Below are positions 39,309-50,330 of a stretch of 64,000 nucleotides of DNA, in pieces. Every line of letters begins with the position of its first letter. Positions within the stretch are counted from its first letter, which is position 1. The translations under genes were made by a program, and so were the position numbers. Under the pieces are notes generated by a model. It had not been told where the DNA came from. It worked only from the letters and a program-made list of their open reading frames with translations, and did no database searches. Origin of the DNA: Epithemia pelagica (Eukaryota; Bacillariophyta; Bacillariophyceae; Surirellales; Surirellaceae); assembly GCA_946965045.2 (NCBI GenBank), contig OX337229.1, positions 1,860,001-1,924,000 of the forward strand, read 5' to 3'.

Positions 39309-40804
39309 ATGACGAAGAAGAAGATCATCTCCTTTGTTTCAGGATTGCTCTTGTCGATTCTTTGGCAAGGAGGCCTTCCTCCTGGTTCAGGCTTTAGTCT
39401 GGGACGTGGAACTGGAAGAAGGAGGGACAAACGCCTCCAGTCACTCCATTCCTCGAAACAACCACAGGTGTCGTCGACGTTGTTGATTGTGGGTCTGGGA
39501 AGGGTTGGAAAACGGTATGTGCAACCACTTCATCATGATTTGAATAGTGGCCAGGCTCTTTGACATGGGAACTGTGTCCAAGAATCTCAATCAATTGGTG
39601 AATGTCTGCTCGTTGTCTGGTGCAACACTGATATAGAGTAGCAGAACAGGCGGCGCCGTACTTTCACACCGTGTTGGGAACAACCACCACGACGCCACCC
39701 TCGGACGACAAGGTCTGGGAAAGAAGCAATGTGCAGTCGGTGACCATTGCCGAGATTTGGGAGACACCCTCGTTTCTGCGAGACCACAATTGCACTCATG
39801 TGTTGGTTACGATACCCGGTACCCAAACCGACTTGAGCAGCAACGGTCCACGAACCAAAGGGACCATATCGTCCACACGGCTGTCGCAGAATTTTGCACA
39901 AGAACCAACGGCAATGGTATTCAACAATACCAACAGGTCGGTTCCGGCGACTGACTTTTACGATTCTCTCGTCCGTCAGTCACAACGAGCAGCAGCAGGT
40001 TGCTGGTGGGGGGTCTTGTCGACCACGGCGGTGTATGGCAATCACAATGGAAGTTGGGTCAATGAAGAGTCGGCCTGTTTGGTGGATCCAAACTTGGATC
40101 CCAAGGCTCAACAGTGGATGGACTACGAACACGAATGGATGCAACGCATCACCACAGTCTCCGTATCATCGTCTCCTCCCAAGAAGGATGGGACCACCAC
40201 CAACCAACCACCAACGACTGTCGTGAACATTTTTCGGTGTGCCGGTATTTACGGACCCACACAATCGGCACTCCACACGGTCCATCAATCGGGGCAACCA
40301 CCCAGCATTCGCAGCTCCCAGGAGAACAAGACCACCATCATCAACAGCAAGAACACTGACAATCGTCCAACATTCATTCCGGTCACGAATCGCATCCATC
40401 AAGACGATGTAGCTCGAGCCGTTGTGGCCTCCATGGTGGAATGCTGGGAACACACGGAACCAGAACTGTCCCGCAACAGTAGTAGTCGTAGCAAGAATCA
40501 TGTGGAGATTTACAACTTGGCCGATGACCAACCGGAATCGAGGCAAATCGTCCTGGAATACGCTGCCCAACTTCTCGCGACAATTGACGCAATGCCTCCC
40601 ATGAAACCCAATATCACGGAAAAACAAGCCAAATTTGGCGCTCGACAAGGCAGAAGAAGCCGAGATCACAAACGCATTGATAATTCCAAGATGAAACATT
40701 CTTTGCTTCAAGGGAGGCCTCTTCTCTTTCCTACCTACAAGGAAGGATTACAATCCATTCTTGATGCTCCTGGGGTGCCATGGAGGAGGACTGAAAATGA
40801 ATGA
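39309..40804 (+). CDS. SDR-family NAD(P)-binding protein (YeeZ/epimerase-like), plastid-type leader
   Basis: Exon 1 (39309-39518) encodes a signal peptide (ISFVSGLLLSILWQGG), a GSGF plastid-like motif and the Rossmann start TLLIVGLGRVGKR. Exon 2 (39650-40804) continues AAPYFHTVLG and onward. An intron at 39519-39649 keeps the frame but uses an unusual GTGCAA donor; the better-looking GTATGT at 39515 would break the frame. Exon 2 has the family's STTAVYGNHNGSWVNEES, equivalent to the STxGVYGxxxGxWVxE signature of YeeZ-like extended SDRs, followed by FRCAGIYGP and YNLADDQPES. Those proteins are NAD-dependent epimerase/dehydratase homologues of uncertain substrate, common in cyanobacteria and plastids. 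A Ser/Thr-rich insertion lies in the middle. Confidence 0.75.
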
Positions 40805-40903
40805 ACAAGATGCGTCGTGGGCTCTATCATCTTTTTCTATAATTAGTATTCGGAGGCTTTGATCAATGGTCTACCAAGCGCATCACCCGTGGCAGGGACA
40901 CTG

Positions 40904-43900
40904 TTACAAGTGAAAGGCCGCAAGTCCTTCCGGTTGCTCTTTGTTGGTCTTTTTCTTTTGTCGTTCGACTTGAGACCGAGTGACCAGCTTTTCTAGTAAT
41001 GCCGGTACAGCCGATTGCTTGGTCTTGGTATGCAACAAGGATTCACTCTCGGTTGCTCTTCCAAAAATACCAGCGGCCGCGCCCAAACTGTCGCCACCTC
41101 CACCTGAAGCCTGTAGCATAGTTTTGACACTGTCGGATGCGACGCGAAGTACGTCGCGTATCGCATCTCTTTGATCCTTGGCGGAACGTTTGGTACGAAG
41201 CGATTCTTCCAGTTGTTCCACCATTTGAGGGCCGACACCGGGAATGTCGGCCAAGATCTGACGAGGTAGTTGAGAGGCATACTGGAGTATTCCTCCACCG
41301 TGCAAAGGATCGTCTACGGTCTTGGCCTGTTCATACTGGTCCTTGACCTGTCCCAAACTGGGTTGTTGCACTCCAGGTCCTTGACCACCAAATAGCAAAA
41401 TCTGGCCCAGGACAAGGCGACAGTAAATGTCTCGCACAACATTGATCATGGACCACTCCAAGCCAACCATCCACTTTGGTTCGGTCGCAATATTCTTGAC
41501 TACCTGACTAAACATTTGCCGGGCGAGTAAATCGGTGTAGTGTGGAGCAAATGCAACTGTTTCCAAAATTCGATGACAAATCTTTGTTAATCGTCGGACC
41601 GTGTATTCATCGGGGTAACCCAGTGATTGGATGACGGTTAGCGTGAGATTGCCAGCAATTCCCTCATCTTCCAACAACAAGAAATGACACAATCCATTGA
41701 TACGCAAGAGCTTCCGCGCATCAATGGATGCTTGGTGCTCGCTCTTTGGAGTCCCATCCGCATTAACCTCCTTGCCATCAGTATTCACATTCACTTGACT
41801 TTTTGGTCCCGTAAAGAGGTTTGACGAATCATGTCTCCGGGCCGCTTGTTCTTCTTTTGCTCGATTGGCCAGAACGAGCGCCCAATCTCCCTTGAGAGCA
41901 AGGGCCGATTGCAGAACATCACTAAAGACTCGGCTCAAGTCCACGCGGTATTTCTCAACAGCTGCATCGGCTGTGACCTTGTCCAGGTCTCCAACAAACA
42001 AACCACAATGGGAATAATACCATGCATACCAACCACTGGAAAGAGCCAGGTCGGCCGCTTGTACACAGTCGGCGGACGTCAACGCACCCGTAGCTGTTTC
42101 CGACGTGGTTCTGGCCAATTGATTTCCCTGCGGTGGGTAGGCTGCCAAAAGGGGCGACCAGGTGAATTCCAAACGATATCTGGTAGAAAGAACAACAGAT
42201 GATAGTATAAATTTGTGAGAGAGGCTGCACAATTGTTGAGAACTGGGTCCTTTCTATATCAGTTGACACGTACCGTATATGTGCAAAAATGGGACCAATA
42301 ATGGGTCCCAAGTGAGTTGCATACAGTGTCGACGGACAACTGACAAGCAACAGTTCACAAACATTTTTCAGGTATTGTGAAAAGTGTCGATGTTCCATGG
42401 CCTTGAGATTCTCATCATTGACCATAGCCGCCACCAATGCGGGGTACATATCACGGAGCTCTGGAGCAAACAAGGCCCGACTTGTCGCTAATAAACCAAA
42501 CATTTGAAAGCACGTGTTTCTCAATTCATTGAGCCAGCCACTCCATTTGGGCACCAAATTCGTGTCTCGTCGATCCGTGCCACGCACGACGCTACCAGCC
42601 GTCCCGCCTTCCCCAAAGACTCCTCCAGACGCTTTGTCGTGGTTTTTGGATATGTAGGCTTCGTCATCGGAAATCGCCAGAGCATATCGTTGCATTGAAT
42701 TGCGAAGAAGTCGGGCCTGATGTTCTGGTCTCCAAATGGAAAGGACGGCATTGGTCAACGATATGAGGGATGGCAATATTTGCGGCCACAGGGGACAAAA
42801 GGGATCCAAAACGGCCAAATCTTGCAAACTCACTGGACCTTCATCGACAAACATATGAGGGCCACTACTTCCCGGCACGGATGGTCGGCCAATTCCGGCT
42901 CCTCGTTTTCGTGCCGCTTCATTGCAGCGTTTGCCAACCGACAAGAGTCGATTCAAAGCGGTAAAGCAGGTATTGTAAGAACGGGTCACGGCGCGAACAT
43001 GATCCGCATTGGTCGCATTTTGTGGGTTTTCGCCCACGAGGGTAATACCCAAGGCGCCCATGAGTGCCTCAGTGGAAGCAATTTGTTGTTGGACCTGTGT
43101 CGACTGGAGGGTTTCCAACGGATTGGCCAACACGGAAGCAATGAATCCGGCTCGTGCGACAGGATCCTCCACGGCGCTGGCGACACACGTTAAGAATTCG
43201 TACAATTGCATTTGATTCAATGGAATCAATCCAGGTGACGACAAGAGCGAACTCGTGGCCGTACTCAGCTCGGTCAACCAGGGCACTAAATGTTCTGGTA
43301 CATGTTTCGCAATCGCCACCAAGGAAACACCGGATTTCTTTTTGAGGCCAATAGTTTCACCACTCATTCTAGCAAGGCCATCCATTGTTGTGTTGTTATT
43401 GGTGTTGGAATTTGGCACATTCCATTCATCCGCCAAACCAATGTACCGGATCAAGGAATCTACACCTTGTAACAAGGTAGAGGGTTCGTATTTCCAATAG
43501 TACTTGAGACATTCCAAAAGAGAGGCTCGTCGGAATCGCAACCACAGGTATTCGGGATTCCAGGACACGAGTTTTTGACAAAACTCGGCCAATGCCGCAC
43601 GAGTTCGATTCCGAATCTGTACATAGTCGGACTGGTCTTTGGGTGGACTGTTTTGATCATCCAGGGTCCATGGTGGAATGCCTGTCCACAAACAACAATA
43701 TAGAGTAGAAACAAATGAAACATGACAAGAACAAAGCAAGAATCGCCGTCAATCCACAAGCATGGTTGGACAATAGTTCGCTGGCGCTCGAGACCATGAC
43801 CGCCCGAGCGAAGCCATATATGCGTGCGCAGATTGTTTCAATGTTTCTGGTACGTACCGGCCAAGATACTTTCAAAGGGTTGCGAAAGGGCTTCAAAATG

Positions 43901-45751
43901 GACGACTGCCGGAGACAATTGCATCAATTGATGATGTCCTGGTGGTGCGGTGCCACTCCCATGTTGGGCCAAACAGGTTTGGAATCGTTCCTTCATGGTT
44001 TCGGCCGCAATGGCCGGTGCGACATGACCCAGGAGTTTGAACAAGAGACTGGACCGCGATCGCAAATCGGCCATCCAATTATCATAGTCTTCTTCATCGT
44101 CAAAACTGGCTTGCAAGACCTTGTATTGGACATGGGTTTCGTCTTCCACCTCATTCCATTGCACCTTGACCAATTGATTCATGTAACTGATCAAAATGGC
44201 ATTGACATAGGGTGGCAAAAGAGGCGATCGGGCGATTTGGGGATCTCGTAACAACATGGACCACAAGGTAATTTGTTCCGATCCAATCCGTCCCGATGGA
44301 TGTTGTAGTAATTCGACTAGCAGCCGTACTAGATTGGTGAGACTGGCATAATCACCTCCCTTCCCCTCCAAGGTAGCCTTTTTGTGTGTAATGTGCATAA
44401 TGTGGGAGGATAATATACTGGAAAGCATTTTGGACAAGGCTCGATAAAAGCCCAATTGAGAGGCCAAGGACTCGTCGTCGCTCGTGTTGTTGTTGTTGGT
44501 TGTCGCGGGTCGTGATAGACCTCCGCGTTGTTGTTGTGGTTCCGTGACGAGTCGTTGTGTGGCTTGTTGTTCGTAATGGGAGGCTGCCACTCCCTGTGCT
44601 TCTTGAATGGCAGACGGTACTTGAACCAAGAGTCTCATCCATTGTGTGTAATCCAATTTGCCTCGCAAGGCCAATTCTTGTAGGCATTCAGCAGCCCGTA
44701 CTTGAATATCACATTCCGGTTCTCGTAACAAGTGCAACAAGGCCGCCACAAAGTCGGGACTCGCAGGAGTTGTGTGATTGGTAGTTGTCGTAGTGCCACT
44801 GTCTTGTCCTCCAGACCCCAAGATCCATGCGGTAGGCATGGAGGTACAAAAATGAGCTAGAGTGACCAAGGCATCGGCAATGACTTGTCCCACAACTCTG
44901 CGTCGTTGCACTTGCGATTGATAGTGGGTGCGTTCTTCCACCGTCATGGTGGCCAAGCTTCGCTGTTGCTGCAACAAAAAGGTATGCATGGAATGCAACG
45001 TGGCCTTGGTCTGTTGCAATTGAGGGACGTAGTGTTCCAACAAGTGAAACAAGGGTGTCAAAAATTCCGGCGACACTTCATTGAGTCCAATCAAGACATC
45101 GTTGCGTCGTTGGGTACTAATATTGGCATTGTAATCGGAATCGGTACAATCTTCGGCAATCAACTTCAAACATTCCAAACAAATGGAGACACCCCCCAAA
45201 ATGGGAGGCGGCGTGTTGGATGATGTTGTTGGTGTGTCGTCGTACCACAAACCGCCTGCCGAATAGGGACGAAACAAATCCGAAACAAAGGTTTGCCATC
45301 GTTGCGGAAAATCTCGAATGGCCAATCCTTGTAGAATCGCCGCCACTTTTTTGGACAAGCCACGATATTGCTGCGTGTTATTCTCAAGGGATTGGTCTTG
45401 TTGTTGTGCGGCGAGATTGCGTGCCGCTTGCAAAATGGAATTCCGCAAATGGACACGATCCGAGTCTTGGGTCAGTTGATGGTAGCCTCCGTGTTGTAAA
45501 AAGTCGGAAATCAATTCCAAGGCCAAGAGTTTGGTTTGAGTGGAAATGTCATGACCTTGATAGGTCAACAAGGAATCGGAAGCCAAAAGCCATTGGAGTG
45601 CCAAGGGAATGCGTCCTTCGTAACGCTTCAGTTCGTCCAAGATTTGATAGGCCGCTTGTCGATCGGCCGTCGTAAACGAAGGAGATGCAATGGACGAAAG
45701 GGCAATGGCCCGAAAAATCGACTCTTGTTGTTGTTGTTGTTGTGGGTCCAT
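40904..45751 (-). CDS. XPO5: Exportin-5/HASTY-type karyopherin
   Basis: Three exons are rebuilt: 45751-43858, 43681-42274 and 42179-40904. The introns of 176 and 94 bp have GTACGT donors and CAG-type acceptors. The sum is 4,578 nt, 1,526 codons including the stop, with no internal stop. The N-terminus has karyopherin features (AYQILDELKRYEGRIPLALQ, LLALELISDFLQHG, KVAAILQGLAIRDFPQRWQT). The region around the second junction, LLLVSCPSTLYATHLGPIIG followed by PIFAHIRYRLEFTW, resembles the exportin-5 block with P-x-LGP-x-F. Exportin-5 carries structured RNAs and proteins such as tRNA-bound eEF1A out of the nucleus with RanGTP. At 1,525 aa it is about 300 longer than animal or plant forms, because of polar insertions. 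Exportin-5 rather than another exportin is a pattern-based choice. Confidence 0.78.
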
Positions 45752-46311
45752 GATGGAGTCTCATTTACCAACAAGACGACTCAACCACAAGAGGGATGAT
45801 CCAGGTGTAGTGAGGAGGACAGGATTCCACTAGAATCACTATGCCTCCCACGTCGTCTACCGGATCTTTTCTCGTTGTTCTTGTCTTGTGACTATTGTGC
45901 AGGCGTGATTGGCGTCGCACTTCTGTTCTTCCTCCACTAACTAACTGCTTATCAGATCTCTCTTGATAGTATGAGCTTCTTTCTGTCGGAACCCTATGGG
46001 TGGTAGGTTTGCCTTGGCTTTGGTTGTTGGGTTGTTCTTGTCGTCGCTCGTCCCGTTGTTGTGTTGCGTCTCGATTTTGGGGTGTGTACGTTTGGATTTG
46101 GGGGCCAGAATCCCCTATCACTCTCTTCGTGCCCCTCGATGAAACGGGGCCTACCTCCTCCGACGGACGAGGTCGCGCATACTGTGCGTGCCGACCCCAT
46201 CGCGACAAAAGAGTTTTTTTGACTCTTCAGACGAGCATTGGTCGTTCTGTTTGTTGCGGTCTCGATTCTCTATTATTTCTATGGACTGATATTCCGACTG
46301 ATATATATACC
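45752..46311. promoter_or_regulatory. Divergent intergenic region
   Basis: This 560-bp gap lies between the exportin start (minus) and the glycosyltransferase start (plus). The plus-strand frame stays open from 46000, but its translation has no conserved look and the signal anchor begins at the ATG at 46312. ATATATATAC lies immediately 5' of that ATG. Promoter function is inferred from position. Confidence 0.35.
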
Positions 46312-47883
46312 ATGGTGTCGAGACGGTCTGCTGTCTTGGCGGGGACGGTACTAGCTGCTGTCTTCCTTTCCATTGTCTCTGCGCTGCAGGCTACCCAAAA
46401 GGGCTTTGTCATGGGTGATGTTGAATTTGCTTCGTCGTCGACACAGCAGTTGGATAAACGAATGTCGTATGGGGAATTACTATTTTCGTCGCAGTCGTCA
46501 TCATCATCATTCTCACAGCCGCCACAACCAAAAGCCGGTATGGTTGCAGAACTACTGGATCCTGTCGCAGCCTTTCAAGAATGGAAACGTCACCATTCTG
46601 TGCAAGCGATTCAGGACAATCCACACAATCGGTCGTACATTGTGGCTGGATATTCCTGTCCACGTCAAGTGGGCGTACAACTGAATGATTTTCTCAATGG
46701 CTTGTTGCAAGCTGTGGTGACCAATCGGACCTTTTTGTATACCTACACCAACTTTGGCCATTGGTGGAAGAAGGGTGTGAATACACCTGCCATTTGTGAC
46801 CGTCTATTGCTTCGAGGGGAATGGATGCCGCATTACGAAACGATTCGAGATGCCTACCAGTTGGAACCAAAAGTTGCCTTTCGCAATCCATCCAATGCCT
46901 ATGATGCACACAACAAATCCGTCCTGTTGGAACGTGTGGATAAAGGATTATCACTCTTTGATACTGCGATTCAGCACCATCCAGTCCTCGAACCTCCAAG
47001 GATGTGGGCTACGGCAGCGCACACAGAGGTTTGGTTAGGTTTGCTTCTTTTAACCGACAAGTATGCATCGGCATATGTTGGATCCGCCTATGGAATTGAA
47101 AATTTGGCGGAATCAGAGATTGTGAAACGATTGTACAGTGAAGGACCGTCGTTTCTATATGGTATGTTGCTATCGGAAAGCTTTCAATTTACCTCGGAAC
47201 TCGTACAAACGGTACAGGGAGACATCCGGATAGCACCTTCACCAGAAAATGAAGTGAGTATTGCGGTACATTCCCGACTTATCAAGATTGAACAGGATGG
47301 ATCCGATGTAACTGAGGAGGTTCAGTGTTTGGATGATATTCTGGCCGTCGTAAGGCTCCGGCGTCGTGGATTGTTCCGGAAACTACTTGGAGCAGAAGGA
47401 ACAAAGACGGCATCACTTCCCTGTTCGGTATACATCATGTCGGATCGTGAATTGACCTTTGAGGGATTTGCCAAGGCTTCACAGGTACGGGGATGTCATG
47501 TGGTGACCGTGACGGATCGCGGTCCCGCCCAACAACGCGTCAATGACACCTCCAAAACGGCCGAACATGGTCCATTTGCTGGAGTGGGGTACTTTCAGGA
47601 TTTGATTGTAGCATCCCAAGCTCGATCCGCCATCATTAGTCGAGGTCGGAGTTCTTCGGCCTTGCTGGATGAAATGATTGAATACAGACGTTGTTCGGAA
47701 GCATGGGAACAAGGACACAAACGATTGCCCGATCCAATTATTCGATGCAGTATTGGACGGAGAATTCCCGAAATACGGCGACGAGAAAAACAAAAAAAGA
47801 TTGTCCGCAAAATTGTACTATGGTCATTCTTTATTCTTGCCCTTATTGTGACGTTCGTGTTGGGCAAGAAACAACTCAATTGA
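46312..47883 (+). CDS. Putative membrane glycosyltransferase (fucosyltransferase-like fold)
   Basis: The 523-aa protein starts with a signal anchor (SAVLAGTVLAAVFLSIVSAL) and ends with a second membrane helix (IVLWSFFILALIVTFVLG) and a Lys-Lys-rich tail. The lumenal part has SYIVAGYSCPRQVGVQLNDF, in which a region near the N-terminus binds donor sugar in FUT-type enzymes. It also has SIAVHSRLIKIEQDG (compare HxRxGD), SVYIMSDRELTFEGF (compare VYxxSD) and FQDLIVASQARSAIISRGRS, where DLxxxSxxxxxI is typical of this fold. These elements together suggest an alpha-1,2/1,6 or O-fucosyltransferase-like GT-B enzyme of the Golgi. The canonical Arg of HxR is present, but the acidic residue is not clear. 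Substrate is unknown. Confidence 0.5.
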   Translation: MVSRRSAVLAGTVLAAVFLSIVSALQATQKGFVMGDVEFASSSTQQLDKRMSYGELLFSSQSSSSSFSQPPQPKAGMVAELLDPVAAFQEWKRHHSVQAIQDNPHNRSYIVAGYSCPRQVGVQLNDFLNGLLQAVVTNRTFLYTYTNFGHWWKKGVNTPAICDRLLLRGEWMPHYETIRDAYQLEPKVAFRNPSNAYDAHNKSVLLERVDKGLSLFDTAIQHHPVLEPPRMWATAAHTEVWLGLLLLTDKYASAYVGSAYGIENLAESEIVKRLYSEGPSFLYGMLLSESFQFTSELVQTVQGDIRIAPSPENEVSIAVHSRLIKIEQDGSDVTEEVQCLDDILAVVRLRRRGLFRKLLGAEGTKTASLPCSVYIMSDRELTFEGFAKASQVRGCHVVTVTDRGPAQQRVNDTSKTAEHGPFAGVGYFQDLIVASQARSAIISRGRSSSALLDEMIEYRRCSEAWEQGHKRLPDPIIRCSIGRRIPEIRRREKQKKIVRKIVLWSFFILALIVTFVLGKKQLN

Positions 47884-48817
47884 GACAGAATCCATGTTTT
47901 ACTGGAAAAAAGTTTGTGGCCAATGAGCCCGTTCCAGACAACAATACCACCCATGTCATTCAGTTGCACAGTCTTTCGTCGGAACTCCCGTAGTTGGACG
48001 GGGATGGAGATGACGATGGAATTCTTGTGGGCTGGGAACTCGGAGTCTTGGTGGGAACTTGTGCTAGTTGTCTCGTTGGTATGTCTCGCCTCATCCAAAT
48101 CCTTGTACCAGACTGGTCAAAGAGCGATGAGATTGGCTTGGTCCGCGCAGCCCCCTTCATGGCCCATGATTTGTGTCGTGAACGATCCGGCGAATACACC
48201 TGCGACTAACCACGGACAAAGACAGAGATTCTCAAAGATGTTTTACCAATGTACAAGGACACCAATGATACAACCATTGATGTTACTGATGGGTACCCCA
48301 CAAAGGAAGATTTGTATTGGTCAGAGGAGCGTGAATCGTCGGAAAGTGTCATTCAGCGATGCATTGCTTTTATGCTTTATCTACAGTGGTTGGCCAGTCG
48401 ACCGGAATGAGAAGTGGCGGTGGTGACGCACAGTAGGTAGTTGGTTGAAACACTAATTGTTTCGCCATGACTTTGGACCAACGGCTCAATTTGGTGGTCC
48501 TATGTTCGTGTGAGTCATTTCGACGCCCTTATCTTTGATGTACCTAGATACTCCTAGCGCACTACCCCAGGTAGGTAGCATCATCATGGTAGCAAGCTTT
48601 GATCAAAGCGGTCGCGAATACTGTGCATGACGATTCCTGCCCGTCGACCGAGACCAATTGTGGTTCCGGATTTCCGGATCTTCGCCTCGACCACCCATCA
48701 ACATCAACACGCAGCCTGTGGATGGAGTCTGTGTATCTATATCGATCAATGCAGAATCTTTGTCAAGGTCGTTTTCCCCCAAGGAGTCCTATTGTTTTTC
48801 CCAGAATCTCCAAGGCC
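47884..48817. other. Intergenic region
   Basis: This 934-bp gap holds overlapping open frames on both strands (for example around 47914-48426) with no recognisable domain, no signal peptide and no supporting splice structure. I regard them as chance. A short GATGTACCTAGATACTCCTA patch near 48537 echoes the TACTCC words around 10.3 kb. Confidence 0.4.
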
Positions 48818-49462
48818 ATGACCACAGCATCGACACGAACGACACGTGGTCGTCGTTGTGCTGGTTTGGTCACTGGAATGGTATGGTGCTTGTTGCTGGT
48901 CTCGTTGTCGTCTCCTCGATTCTTTTTGGTTCAAGGATGGACGTCTCCCATGATACAATCCAACAACCAACACGGGATGTTCCGACACCTTGTTGTTGTT
49001 GCTCCACAGTATTCTCCACAACCCAAAGTACCAAGCCCATCTCTCCACAACAGGAACAGTAGTCCTTTGGTGTTGCAACAGAGTTCCAATCCCAGCGACA
49101 ACAAAGACGACGACGACTCGGCTGCCATGGAACGTGCATGGCGTCATGCCAAAAAGCCCTTGCTCAGTATTGGGAGCAAGGGTGCAACCTTGACCCATGG
49201 CAATTCCTTGAAAGAATTGTTGGAACAACATACGGTCGTCAAGGTCAAGGTGAATACCGTCACCTTTGACAATTCCCTGCAAAAGGCATTTGAGGTCTTG
49301 TGTGAATTGACGGGGGCCAATGGAGGGCCGTCCGATATGGAATGTTTGCAAGCTCGATCCTCCAGTAATATTCTCTTGGTAGCCCAACCCGGAACTCGAC
49401 AACGTATCCTTCAAGGGGATTTTCCTCCCCCTCCACCCCCACCACCACCACCCACTGCATGA
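48818..49462 (+). CDS. Single-domain CRM (CRS1-YhbY) RNA-binding protein, organelle-targeted
   Basis: The ATG at 48818 is chosen because it leads into a signal peptide (GLVTGMVWCLLLVSLSSPRF); the frame is open further upstream. The 214-aa product has a CRM/YhbY domain at about residues 110-200: ERAWRHAKKPLLSIGSKGAT (containing the GxxG RNA-contact loop), LKELLEQHTVVKVKVN, KAFEVLCELTGANG and a closing strand, SSNILLVAQPG. CRM domains bind structured RNA in pre-ribosomes and plastid introns. A poly-proline tail ends the protein. With an ER-type leader, plastid import is the likely fate. The stop codon lies 6 bp from the start of the duplicated segment at 49468. Confidence 0.68.
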   Translation: MTTASTRTTRGRRCAGLVTGMVWCLLLVSLSSPRFFLVQGWTSPMIQSNNQHGMFRHLVVVAPQYSPQPKVPSPSLHNRNSSPLVLQQSSNPSDNKDDDDSAAMERAWRHAKKPLLSIGSKGATLTHGNSLKELLEQHTVVKVKVNTVTFDNSLQKAFEVLCELTGANGGPSDMECLQARSSSNILLVAQPGTRQRILQGDFPPPPPPPPPPTA

Positions 49463-49467
49463 GCATC

Positions 49468-50313
49468 CGTTGCACAATGTGAAGATGAGAATTCCTGGGC
49501 ATTCCAGCACCGCTTTTTGACAAACAATACTTTGCAGAGCAAAAGCTTGTTGTAACAATGAAGGAACATTACCAATCTACCTATGCATGTACAGTTACTG
49601 TTAACACAAGAAAATTGCTGACCATGGCAGCCTCACGTTCGCTCTATGTTCTAGATGGGCTTCTACTAGGTAGTAAGATGGATGGATAGTTCTCTTTGTG
49701 TTTGTACAGTGTCGACCAGGGGTCGAGGAGTCCCTTTGGATTTGGACTAGGACGCCCCGTACAAGAAGGAATGGACAGTTTCGGCCACACGGGGTGCCGA
49801 TTCGGGATCGGCATGAAAATGATGCGATCCGGGGAGGGTCGTATACACTTGTGGTTGCAGCAATGTCAAACATGTTTCCATCTTGTCCGCGTCAAAGGGC
49901 CATCCATGATCGGCCAGTACCAGAGCCGTGGGACAGTTAATGTCGGCATACAAGGCTTGGGTTTGTTCCCAGGACAAAAATTGACCCGAGGGCCATTGCA
50001 ATCGGGGATCATGACAAAACGAAAATCCAGTCGTCATGCCGGTGGACGGGTCATTGTCGTCATCGTCCAGTTCGGGTTTTCGGTTGGCAGTGTCGTGGGA
50101 GGGTTGTTTGGCCTTGTCGCTGTCTGTTTGGGAGTGGAGTGGGACGAGGATCGTGCCACGCAGAACAAGTTCAGTCGCAGCCGGTGTACTCAACCATTGA
50201 TTGCCGGGAAAGGCTTTCGCCGTTTGACATCGTTGAGCGACGGCTCTTTCCAAGGTTGGATAGACGCGGGGAGGTCGAGGACGATAATACGGAGAGGCAT
50301 GTGCATTGCCCGT
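49468..50313. repeat. Segmental duplication, copy A (truncated)
   Basis: This is about 846 bp of high similarity to 53136-53982 in the same orientation. It covers the 3' flank and the 3' half of the SERHL-like hydrolase gene. Similarity stops abruptly at 50313, after CGTGCATTGCCCGT-like sequence, where an RPN1 fragment begins. It starts 6 bp after the stop codon of the CRM gene. Confidence 0.92.
49747..50313 (-). pseudogene. Truncated duplicate of the SERHL-like hydrolase (C-terminal part only)
   Basis: The frame encodes the last about 185 residues of the hydrolase with few changes from the full copy at 53410-54663 (for example ILVPLHSQ for IPVPLHSQ, ADINCP for ADISCP, one or two fewer Asp in the acidic run). 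It retains the catalytic-histidine region (LPGSHHFHADPESAPRV) but lacks the LHGW strand and the GHSMG nucleophile. Its 5' end is replaced by an RPN1-derived sequence on the opposite strand. It cannot encode an active hydrolase. Confidence 0.9.
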
Positions 50314-50330
50314 TCATTTGATCATTTGCT

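Noticed and set aside
47595-48426. Open frames on both strands downstream of the glycosyltransferase gene
   Set aside because: They overlap each other and the glycosyltransferase end, lack domains and targeting signals, and show no splice continuity with neighbours.
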